A stretch of 64,000 bases of DNA from CAWBRT01 sp963814745 (GTDB lineage Bacteria > Acidobacteriota > Terriglobia > Terriglobales > Acidobacteriaceae), in contig CAWFEA010000017.1 of the NCBI GenBank assembly GCA_963814745.1, positions 1-64,000 on the forward strand, written 5' to 3'. The translations under genes were made by a program, and so were the position numbers. Under the pieces are notes generated by a model that saw nothing but the letters and a program-made list of their open reading frames with translations, ran no database searches and was not told where the DNA came from. This document shows, one piece after another, positions 45,461 through 52,931 of this stretch (the stretch's first letter is position 1; each line of letters opens with the position of its first letter).

Positions 45461-46498
45461 ATGAGAGCACTGGCAAAACTTGAACGCAGCCCAGGGCTGA
45501 CGCTCACCCGCGTCAAGAAGCCGGAGGTAGGGCATAACGACGTTTTAATCAAGATCAAAAAGACCGCGATTTGCGGCACCGACATCCACATCTGGAAGTG
45601 GGACGAATGGGCGCAGAAGACCATTCCCGTACCCATGCACGTGGGGCATGAATACGTTGGCGAGATCGTCGGAATGGGGCAGGAAGTGCGCGGCTTCCAG
45701 ATTGGCGACCGGGTGTCCGGCGAGGGACACATCACCTGCGGGCACTGCCGCAATTGCCGCGCCGGCCGCCGTCATCTCTGCCGCAACACGGTGGGCGTAG
45801 GGGTCAACCGTGAAGGCGCTTTTGCCGAATACCTCGCTATCCCGGCTTTTAACGCTTTCAAGATTGCCGATGGCATAGCCGACGAGCTGGCGGCGATTTT
45901 CGATCCCTTCGGCAACGCCACCCACACCGCGTTATCGTTCGACCTGGTCGGCGAGGACGTGCTGATCACCGGGGCCGGTCCCATTGGCATCATGGCCGCG
46001 GCAATTGCTCAACACGTTGGCGCCCGCTATGTCGTGGTCACCGACATCAATGATTATCGCCTGGAACTGGCAAGAAAGATGGGAGCCACACGGGCTGTCA
46101 ATATCTCACAGGAAACTCTGCGCGACGTAATGCACGATCTGGGCATGAAAGAGGGCTTTGATGTGGGGCTGGAAATGTCCGGAGCGCCGAGCGCGTTCTC
46201 CGGCATGATCGAGCACATGAACCATGGCGGGCGGGTCGCGCTCCTGGGCTTTCCGCCCGCGGATACGGTCATTGACTGGAATCACGTCATCTCTAAGGGA
46301 TTGCAGATTAAGGGGATTTACGGGCGGGAGATGTTTGAAACCTGGTACAAGATGGTCTCCATGCTGCAGAGCGGGCTCGATCTCTCTCCCGTCATTACCC
46401 ACTCCTTTCCCGTGGAGCGGTACGAAGAAGCCTTCGCGATCATGGCGTCGGGATTGAGCGGCAAGATTATTCTCGATTGGACCGAACCGGCACCATAG
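45461..46498 (+). CDS. tdh: L-threonine 3-dehydrogenase
   Basis: A zinc-dependent medium-chain dehydrogenase that oxidises threonine to 2-amino-3-ketobutyrate. Catalytic zinc ligands are in KTAICGTDIHIWKWDEW and MHVGHEYVGEIV; the structural zinc cysteines are in GHITCGHCRNCRAGRRHLC; the NAD fold is in EDVLITGAGPIGIMAAAIAQ. The family-specific GIYGREMFETWYKMVSMLQS is present near residue 285. The 345 residues match E. coli Tdh. The usual partner kbl is not adjacent, so it works alone here or with a distant gene. Confidence 0.93.
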   Translation: MRALAKLERSPGLTLTRVKKPEVGHNDVLIKIKKTAICGTDIHIWKWDEWAQKTIPVPMHVGHEYVGEIVGMGQEVRGFQIGDRVSGEGHITCGHCRNCRAGRRHLCRNTVGVGVNREGAFAEYLAIPAFNAFKIADGIADELAAIFDPFGNATHTALSFDLVGEDVLITGAGPIGIMAAAIAQHVGARYVVVTDINDYRLELARKMGATRAVNISQETLRDVMHDLGMKEGFDVGLEMSGAPSAFSGMIEHMNHGGRVALLGFPPADTVIDWNHVISKGLQIKGIYGREMFETWYKMVSMLQSGLDLSPVITHSFPVERYEEAFAIMASGLSGKIILDWTEPAP

Positions 46499-46635
46499 CG
46501 GCAGAGGAGGCCGCCACACCGCGGGATGCAAGCATAGCGAAAGTTGGTGTGCAAATGCCCATCCGAACATGACACCGGCGTAATCTGCCGTAAAGGACCT
46601 CGATGGCCTAGAATGTCGCCGGGATGGTGCCTGTC

Positions 46636-46986
46636 ATGTTCTTCAAGAAAACGAATCTGCGAAGCGCATCGACGAGCGCGCGCACAACTAAGGATTTGTG
46701 GCCTGCGGAGCGCAAAGGCTACACGGATGTCCGCCGCGTCGCTTACGCTCCGGTGAGCGAAACCCCGCTGCCCAAACAGCACCGCGGGCTGCCCATCGAA
46801 ATCCAGGAACGCATGTCCACCTTGATCGTGTTGGCGGGGATGATCGCCGCCGCTCACGCGGCGATCGGTAATTTTTCCGGCGTCTTGCGGTTGGACCTGC
46901 TCCCAACCGGTCCTCTGGAGGTCTGCGCCCTTGGAGTGCTGCTCTGGCTGCAGGCCAAGTGGAGACGCCTGGTAAGGATCACTTAG
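46636..46986 (+). CDS. Hypothetical protein with two possible membrane helices
   Basis: The 116-residue product has a basic N-terminal half (MFFKKTNLRSASTSARTTKD) with a Pro-containing linker, then two hydrophobic segments (STLIVLAGMIAAAHAAIGNF and LEVCALGVLLWLQAKW). I recognise no family. ATG 46636 is preferred over 46624 but neither has a strong ribosome site. It is convergent to the pseudokinase gene. Confidence 0.5.
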   Translation: MFFKKTNLRSASTSARTTKDLWPAERKGYTDVRRVAYAPVSETPLPKQHRGLPIEIQERMSTLIVLAGMIAAAHAAIGNFSGVLRLDLLPTGPLEVCALGVLLWLQAKWRRLVRIT

Positions 46987-47038
46987 ACGCCTCGACGACA
47001 GCGATTCGACTGAACTTTTACGTGCGGGCCGCCGGTCG

Positions 47039-49219
47039 CTACTTCCGCAATTGCTCCTCGACGACGAAGGTTGACCCCGCGGCTACCGTAATTGTGCGCT
47101 CGACACGGTTGTAGCCATCGAGCGCAATGGCAACTTCGTACGAGCCCTCGGGGACGGAGAATTCGGCCGGCGTAGTCTTGTCCAGCACGCGCTGGTTGAC
47201 GATGATGCGGGCGCCTTTCGGAATGGTCCTGATCTGCAGCGTTGCCATGTCGCTTCGCGAATGACGGCCTAGGATCCGGCTCAATTTCCCCACCGCCTTG
47301 ATGTCGTCCTCATTGCCTGCCGGCGACAAATGCGGCGCGAACTGAAACTGCTGTCCGGGGGCAAGGTCTAGGTTGGCGGAGGCCTGCAAATATCCCGCCT
47401 TCCGCACCTTGAGAGCATGACTTCCCTTCCTCAGAACCACCGCGACCGGGGTCGTCTTTCCTGAGTCCTGCCCGTCGATGAAAACTGCCGCCCCGGGAGG
47501 ATCGCTGGCGATGGACACGGTGGCGCCCAGCTCAGTCAAGGCAATCGTGAGATGGGACTGCTGCCCCGCTGCTATCTCAATGGTTCGCGATTCCGCGGCA
47601 TACCCGGGCTTGCTCAATCCGACCGTGTGGCGGCCGGCGCTCAGCGAGTTCGCGGTGTATGGCGTCTGAAACAATGCACTCCCGCCGTCCAATTGGACGG
47701 TCGCACCCTGGGGAGAAGAATCAATGATGAGACCGCCCACCATCAGCACCGGAGCCGCAGCCATAACGACCGGCGCGCTGCGTTTCTTCGCGGGCCGTCG
47801 CCCGGAACGAACCGTTGGCGCGTCATCGTGAGCCGGGGTCGCTTGCTCAACCGTCGCTGCCACGGGCGTCGGCTGTGCCTGAGGCTGTTCGACGGCTATA
47901 GGAGCGACCGGCTGCGAGGGACGCAGATACGCCCGTACGACGCTCCCAATTCCGCTGCCGATGCCGAAACCGGCGGTCAACAGCAACACTCCCGCAGCTG
48001 CATAGAGTAGTGCTGCCTTATGCTCCACCGTGAATGCAGATAGCGATTGCTTCACCTTGGTTAGCAGCTTTACGGCTTTCGCCACGTTTCGCGGCTCTTC
48101 AACCGCAGGCGCTTTGAACTCTGCCTGCTCGACCACGGGGTCCAGCGAGTCACTCCGCATCGGAGCGGAAAAAGAGTCACTTCGCATCGCAATGGGAGCG
48201 GAAAAGATTGATAATCTCGCGGGCTCTACAGCGATAGCTTTGTTATCGCCTGGCGGGGGAACGCCCTGGACGGACTTGATTGCAATCGGAACCGCCGGCA
48301 GGGGCGCGACCAGCTCCGGCCGCCTGACCGCGTTGCCGCTGACCAGAGGTGAGGGCATCGATCGGGTTTCCGTGCTCGGCATCCGATGGGCTGGTTTCGC
48401 CACCGGCGGCGCGGGCTCGGCAAGCGGTTTGCGGTGATTCTCAAAATCACGAATGAACTCAATCCCGGACTGGTAGCGCTCGTCCGGTGTTTTCGCCAGA
48501 GCCTTCATGATTACGCGGCTCAGGCCGGGGTTCAGTGTCGCCTTTACCAGATGTGGGGCCTTCGGATCTTTGGCGGCAATGTTTTCTAGAATCTCGCGCG
48601 CGTCCGCCCCGGGAAACGCCTTTTCTCCGGTCAACAACTGGTAGAGTATGGCTCCCAGACTGAACAGGTTCGACCGGCAGTCCGGCTCTTCGCCTCGCGA
48701 CTGCTCGGGCGATAAGTAATGGAGCGCCTCGGGATTCCGTCCGGCACAATAGCTTTCCCTCGGATCGGTCGGCGTGTCGTAGTCCATCACTTTGACGTTG
48801 CCGTCCCACTCGACCATGATGTTGACGGGGGTGAAATTTTTATGTCCGACTTGGCGTAAACGCGCGTGATCGATGGCGCTGCAAATCTGCCGGGCAATGT
48901 CCGTAGCGTCCCACACCGAAACCTCGGCGTTCTGTTTCATCAGCGAACATAGAAGATTGCCTTCCACGTACTCGGTCACCACGTACGACTCGCCCTCCGC
49001 TTCGGTAACCTCTTGCACTTGGACGATATTCGGACTTTCCAACTTCATGGCTCGCCAAGCCATATCGATCGAGACAGAGGGATGTTTGCCATCGTTCTTG
49101 ATCGGGCGAACCGCCACTACCTTTGCGTCCGCGGGGCTGGAAGCCTTAAAGACTCTTTGGTCGTCTATGCGTCCGAGGGTTTTGAGGATTTCGAAAGGCC
49201 CTATCTGATTGGCGTCCAC
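47039..49219 (-). CDS. Membrane pseudokinase with three PEGA domains
   Basis: Residues 1-270 have the fold of a Hanks-type Ser/Thr kinase (SPNIVQVQEVTEAEGESYVV, YLSPEQSRGEEPDCRSNLFS, LGAILYQLLTGEKAFPGADA), but key residues are replaced: the VAIK lysine by Arg38 (VAVRPIK), HRD by HKN (126-128), the catalytic-loop Lys by Thr (NFTPVN), DFG by DYD (146-148), and the glycine loop is incomplete. It is therefore probably a pseudokinase. A Pro/Ala-rich linker, one membrane span (ALLYAAAGVLLLTAGFGIGS) and three extracytoplasmic PEGA repeats (from about 495, each with a PxGAxVxxDG-like start) follow. It may act as a scaffold or sensor linked to the envelope. Confidence 0.88.
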   Translation of the reverse strand: MDANQIGPFEILKTLGRIDDQRVFKASSPADAKVVAVRPIKNDGKHPSVSIDMAWRAMKLESPNIVQVQEVTEAEGESYVVTEYVEGNLLCSLMKQNAEVSVWDATDIARQICSAIDHARLRQVGHKNFTPVNIMVEWDGNVKVMDYDTPTDPRESYCAGRNPEALHYLSPEQSRGEEPDCRSNLFSLGAILYQLLTGEKAFPGADAREILENIAAKDPKAPHLVKATLNPGLSRVIMKALAKTPDERYQSGIEFIRDFENHRKPLAEPAPPVAKPAHRMPSTETRSMPSPLVSGNAVRRPELVAPLPAVPIAIKSVQGVPPPGDNKAIAVEPARLSIFSAPIAMRSDSFSAPMRSDSLDPVVEQAEFKAPAVEEPRNVAKAVKLLTKVKQSLSAFTVEHKAALLYAAAGVLLLTAGFGIGSGIGSVVRAYLRPSQPVAPIAVEQPQAQPTPVAATVEQATPAHDDAPTVRSGRRPAKKRSAPVVMAAAPVLMVGGLIIDSSPQGATVQLDGGSALFQTPYTANSLSAGRHTVGLSKPGYAAESRTIEIAAGQQSHLTIALTELGATVSIASDPPGAAVFIDGQDSGKTTPVAVVLRKGSHALKVRKAGYLQASANLDLAPGQQFQFAPHLSPAGNEDDIKAVGKLSRILGRHSRSDMATLQIRTIPKGARIIVNQRVLDKTTPAEFSVPEGSYEVAIALDGYNRVERTITVAAGSTFVVEEQLRK

Positions 49220-49430
49220 GGATACCTCACCGAAAAATCGTAAGAATTGTCACGAATTCATGGCAAGGTAACCTGGGGAAGGTTCATTCAGTGTATGACA
49301 TGTTCAGCCGAAAGCGACATCACCGAAGTGCTGAGACCTTCGCCCACTCCGGCGTGAGAGTCGAATTCCTGAATCGCGGTATTCAGAAAGTGAATCTGAA
49401 TTCGCTAGCCTCACATCTGCCATACTGCCG

Positions 49431-49793
49431 ATGATTCTCGACTGGAGTCAGGGAGCTCTCGCCGAGGGCTTGCGATGCTACCGCGCCGGCGAGTTCTTTG
49501 CCGCGCATGAACACTGGGAAGCCGTGTGGCTGCACGCGCCCGAACCGGAAAAGACGCTTCTGCAAGCCCTGATTCAACTCGCGGCGGCCTTCCACCACCT
49601 GCGGCGCAGCAACCTGAACGGCGCCAGGTCATTGCTGCAAAGCGCGCTCAAACGCCTGGAGCCCTACCCTGCCTTGTTTCAAGGCGTCGCGGTCTCATCG
49701 CTCAGCGACGAGATCCGCCGATGCCTGGGCGAGGTGGAGAAGCGGGATTCACCGATCCGGCTTGCCTGTCCCGGCATTCAAATCAGCCGATAG
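49431..49793 (+). CDS. DUF309-family protein
   Basis: The compact helical domain with LRCYRAGEFFAAHEHWEAVW and LHAPEPEKTLLQALIQLAAA is the DUF309 signature (the HExHE-like HEHWE motif and a second FHHLRRSNLNGARSLLQ). The function of the family is unknown; a metal site formed by the histidines has been proposed from the motif. The 120 residues fit. It is a single gene, divergent from the pseudokinase. Confidence 0.8.
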   Translation: MILDWSQGALAEGLRCYRAGEFFAAHEHWEAVWLHAPEPEKTLLQALIQLAAAFHHLRRSNLNGARSLLQSALKRLEPYPALFQGVAVSSLSDEIRRCLGEVEKRDSPIRLACPGIQISR

Positions 49794-49895
49794 CCAGGCC
49801 GATCGCCCCACCAGCCGCTAAAAGCCCGCGCTGGCAACATAATCCGAAAGATGAGCATCTAAACGGTAAACGTCCAAGAAATGGAGCACACGGAT

Positions 49896-50120
49896 ATGGC
49901 CAAAAAAGGCAGCGACGATCGCGGCAGAGACTTCAAGGCGAATCGCAGCATAGATGAACCCGTGCCCGGGAGCACGGGTCGCACCATGAATCGACGCGGA
50001 ACGAAGGACGAGTTCGAAGCCGGCGAAATTGCCGACGCCGCCAGCCCCGGCGCCATGAGCGGCGGTACACGTTCTCCGAAGGTATTGCAGAAGAATCGTA
50101 AGACCTGGCGCGCGGCATAG
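49896..50120 (+). CDS. Small hydrophilic hypothetical protein
   Basis: The 74-residue product (MAKKGSDDRGRDFKANRSID, then TMNRRGTKDEFEAGEIADAA) is rich in charged residues and Gly, probably disordered. No family is recognised. The start at 49896 (MAKKG) is more natural than the upstream ATG at 49881. It is convergent to the lyase gene. Confidence 0.45.
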   Translation: MAKKGSDDRGRDFKANRSIDEPVPGSTGRTMNRRGTKDEFEAGEIADAASPGAMSGGTRSPKVLQKNRKTWRAA

Positions 50121-50141
50121 ACCTGGCAAGTTCCGCCCGGT

Positions 50142-51197
50142 CTAACTGCGAATGTCAGCCATCAGCCGCTCGACCTCAAGCTTCATCTCGGCGTTGAGCG
50201 GCAACAAGGGAAGCCTGCCAATGCCTCCGTAATAGCCGTTCAGATCCATGGCGTACTTCAGCCCGGGAATCCCCAATTCGCCTGCGATGCGCGCGGCAGC
50301 TCGAGCGATGTGCTGTTGCTTTTGCTCGGCCAGCTTGGCATCTCCGTCCTTATATGCGGCGTAGATCTCAAAGCAAGCACCGGGCGCGGCGCCGGCGAAC
50401 GGCAAACTGGCGCCGGTGGCTCCCGCCTGCAAGGACTGGTGGAGTTGCTGCGCGCTGCCGATCATGATCTGAAAGCCGGTATTCTTCTGCCGGGTTCTCA
50501 ACTTGCCGATCGACTGCACGGCGGTTGATGACGGCTTGGCCGCCAACGCCGCGGCCGGAACTAATACGGCTTCGGGGCTTACGGCAGCAGCCTTGAGCAT
50601 ACGCCCGGTCACCGGCTCGAAGCGCTCGGTAACGGTTGCCGCACGGTGGACGTGGCGCGTCCGCTCAGCGATTGAGCGCAACTTCTCGAGGCTGCCGCTC
50701 GACTCCTTGATTCCGATCACGTTCGGGTGCTCGGCCAGCTCGACGACGACTTCGGCGGGAATGTCGTATCCGGTTGTGTGCGGGGCGTTGTAGATCACCA
50801 CGGGCAGCGGCGAGCGGTCGGCCACGAAGCGGTAGAAGCTGAGCATGTTCAGCGGTTGCATCTGCTGCTTGTAGTAGTGCGGCGTGCGCACGATGGCGAC
50901 GTCGTAACCCAGAGCGGCCGCAGATTCCGTCAAGCGCAGGGTTCCCATGGCCGACTCAGCCCCGGTGCCGGCGATCATCACCTTCTCCGCAGCCGCGCTC
51001 TCGATAGCGCACTTCAGCACGCTTTGTTTCTCATCGTCGCTCAACATCAGCGGCTCGCCGGCTGAGCCCAGCACCATGATCCCAGTCACCGGACTGCGCG
51101 AATAGCGCTCGACGTTGTGCACCAGTTTCTTGTAATAGACTTGGCCATCTCGATAGAAAGGAGTGGTGATAGGAGGCAGAATTCCGCTTAGTAGCAT
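50142..51197 (-). CDS. Dihydrodipicolinate synthase/N-acetylneuraminate lyase family protein
   Basis: A class I aldolase of the DapA family: GILPPITTPFYRDGQVYYKK, VLGSAGEPLMLSDDEKQSVL (the GTTGE-like loop), the Tyr in LPVVIYNAPHTTGYDI and the Schiff-base Lys in VIGIKESSGSLEKLRSI. It would condense or cleave a pyruvate adduct. At 351 residues it is about 55 longer than DapA because of an insertion (about 175-235, RAATVTERFEPVTGRMLKAA) between the lysine and the GSAQQLHQSLQAGATGASL loop. The active-site context therefore differs from true DapA, and the substrate is unknown. Confidence 0.85.
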   Translation of the reverse strand: MLLSGILPPITTPFYRDGQVYYKKLVHNVERYSRSPVTGIMVLGSAGEPLMLSDDEKQSVLKCAIESAAAEKVMIAGTGAESAMGTLRLTESAAALGYDVAIVRTPHYYKQQMQPLNMLSFYRFVADRSPLPVVIYNAPHTTGYDIPAEVVVELAEHPNVIGIKESSGSLEKLRSIAERTRHVHRAATVTERFEPVTGRMLKAAAVSPEAVLVPAAALAAKPSSTAVQSIGKLRTRQKNTGFQIMIGSAQQLHQSLQAGATGASLPFAGAAPGACFEIYAAYKDGDAKLAEQKQQHIARAAARIAGELGIPGLKYAMDLNGYYGGIGRLPLLPLNAEMKLEVERLMADIRS

Positions 51198-51478
51198 ATT
51201 TTTTCTCGGCGCGATTTTTCAGTATAGCGCCGCCCTGCGCGGCGGCGGTGATGCGATTCGATTTGGGCAGGTGTCCGCAATTTAGGTAGTGGGCTAATTG
51301 GGCCCGGCACCGCAATTTACGAACCCTCGCCGAAATCGGTAAAATGCCCTAGACAAGTTTTTCGGGAGATATCTCCCCTGAAGCCCGGCTCCCTACACGC
51401 CGGCGCGCGCGGCAGTTGCTCGTGCCGGTGGACGGATGGGGTACAGCTTATTCTAGATTCCCTTTTGAGGCTGAAACT

Positions 51479-52558
51479 ATGAAGATCGGCATTCTCACCG
51501 GTGGTGGTGACTGTCCTGGATTGAATGCGGTGATACGAGGTATTGTCCGCAAAGGAACTTTTCACTACGACGACCAATTCATCGGTTTTCTTGAAGGCTG
51601 GCGGGGAGTTATCGAGAACCACACGATGCCGCTTGATCTCGAAGCAGTGGCCGGCATTTTGCCCCGCGGCGGCACCATCCTGCGCACCTCGCGCACCAAC
51701 CCGGCCAAGCGCGAGGGTGGAATCGAGCAGTGCATAAAGAACCTCCGTGCCAACCAACTGGACGCGCTGATCGCCATTGGCGGCGACGATACGCTCGGCG
51801 TCGCCCTGAAGATATTCAATAGCGGATTCAAGGCCATCGGCTGCCCGAAGACCATCGACAACGATCTCAGCGGAACCGACTTGTGCTTCGGCTTCGATAC
51901 TGCGGTAATGATCGCTACCGAGGCCATCGATCGCCTGCACTCGACGGCCGAGTCGCATAATCGGGTGATCGTTTGTGAAGTCATGGGGCGCGGCTCCGGC
52001 TGGATCGCCATCTACTCCGGCATTGCGGGCGGCGCCGACGCGATCCTGATTCCCGAAAAGCCCTTCGACATCGACGAAGTGGCCGAGGCCCTCAAACGGC
52101 AGCACGCGCGCGGGCGCAACTACAGCATCGTGGTCGTCGCCGAAGGCGCGAAATTCGCCCCCAAAGTCGACCAGACCGGCTCGCTGGTGGTGCAGGCCCT
52201 TGGCAAGGATGAGTTCGGGCACGAGCGCCTGGGCGGCATTGGACAGATGCTTGCTCAAGAGCTGGAGAAGCGCACCAAGTATGAAACCCGCGCCGTGGTG
52301 CTGGGCCACACCCAGCGCGGCGGCACGCCGACCGCATTCGACCGCGTTCTCGGCACGCGCTACGGACTTGGCGCCATCGACATGATACACAGGGAAGAGT
52401 TCGGCAAGATGGTGGCGCTGCGCGGGAATGAAATCGTCTCTGTTCCCCTGTCAGACGCCGTCAACGTTAACCGCACAGTCGATGAGAAATTAATTGCGGT
52501 TGCCGCAAGCCTGCAGGAAGAGCCGAACCACCGTCCGACGATGACAACCAAGCGATAA
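51479..52558 (+). CDS. 6-phosphofructokinase, probably pyrophosphate-dependent
   Basis: The PFK fold is complete: GILTGGGDCPGLNAVIRG, LDALIAIGGDDTLGVALKI, GCPKTIDNDLSGTDLCFGFD, VIVCEVMGRGSGWIAIYSGI and VLGHTQRGGTPTAFDRVLGT. ATP-using bacterial PFKs have GGDGS and PGTIDND, whereas GGDDx and PKTIDND are the Asp/Lys pair of PPi-dependent enzymes; this protein has GGDDT and PKTIDND, so PPi is the likelier phosphate donor, which would make the step reversible. ATG 51479 follows GAGG, and the longer frame from 51416 is unlikely. The 359 residues fit the group III PFKs. A hairpin terminator follows. Confidence 0.88.
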   Translation: MKIGILTGGGDCPGLNAVIRGIVRKGTFHYDDQFIGFLEGWRGVIENHTMPLDLEAVAGILPRGGTILRTSRTNPAKREGGIEQCIKNLRANQLDALIAIGGDDTLGVALKIFNSGFKAIGCPKTIDNDLSGTDLCFGFDTAVMIATEAIDRLHSTAESHNRVIVCEVMGRGSGWIAIYSGIAGGADAILIPEKPFDIDEVAEALKRQHARGRNYSIVVVAEGAKFAPKVDQTGSLVVQALGKDEFGHERLGGIGQMLAQELEKRTKYETRAVVLGHTQRGGTPTAFDRVLGTRYGLGAIDMIHREEFGKMVALRGNEIVSVPLSDAVNVNRTVDEKLIAVAASLQEEPNHRPTMTTKR

Positions 52559-52569
52559 CCGTCCAGCTT

Positions 52570-52602
52570 CAACAAGCCAACACCAGGCTTGTCGGGGACC
52601 CC
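52570..52602 (-). repeat. Dispersed 33-bp repeat, inverted copy of the MITE interior
   Basis: This segment is the complement of 39044-39076 with 31 of 33 bases identical. It lies just after the pfk stop, between the gene and its terminator. Confidence 0.7.
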
Positions 52603-52615
52603 AAGGACGATGGAT

Positions 52616-52655
52616 GAAAAAGGCCGTCCCACACAAATGGGGCGGCCTTATTCAT
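52616..52655. terminator. Bidirectional terminator between pfk and the acs remnant
   Basis: AAGGCCGTCCC and GGGGCGGCCTT form a stem; A-rich sequence precedes and ATTCATTT follows on plus, while on minus the stem is followed by TTTTTC. It lies between convergent genes. Confidence 0.75.
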
Positions 52656-52681
52656 TTCCGGCAACGTGGCGGCCTGTGATC

Positions 52682-52921
52682 TTACTCTTCTTCTTTCAGC
52701 CGTGAAATCACGTTGAAATCTTCGAGCGTAGTGGTATCGCCTTTCACTTCTCCGCTGGACGCGAGTTCGCGCAGCAGCCGTCGCATGATCTTACCGGAGC
52801 GCGTCTTCGGAAGCTGATCGGTGAAGCGAATGTCTGCCAGCTTCGCCATCGACCCAATTTCCTTCGCCACCCAGGACCGCAGTTCTTCCTTCAGCTCCGC
52901 CGCCGCAGGCCAACCCGGCAC
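52682..52921 (-). pseudogene. Acetyl-CoA synthetase, C-terminal remnant
   Basis: The 79 residues match only the C-terminal domain of acetyl-CoA synthetase: LKEELRSWVAKEIGSMAKLA, the acetylation motif DQLPKTRSGKIMRRLLRELA, with the active Lys in PKTRSGK, and GDTTTLEDFNVISRLKEEE. The preceding 550 residues of an ACS are absent. It begins 10 bases after the stop of the complete acs gene and has no start of its own. This looks like the end of a former tandem copy lost by deletion. It is not a functional enzyme. Confidence 0.8.
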
Positions 52922-52931
52922 CGGGTTGGAG

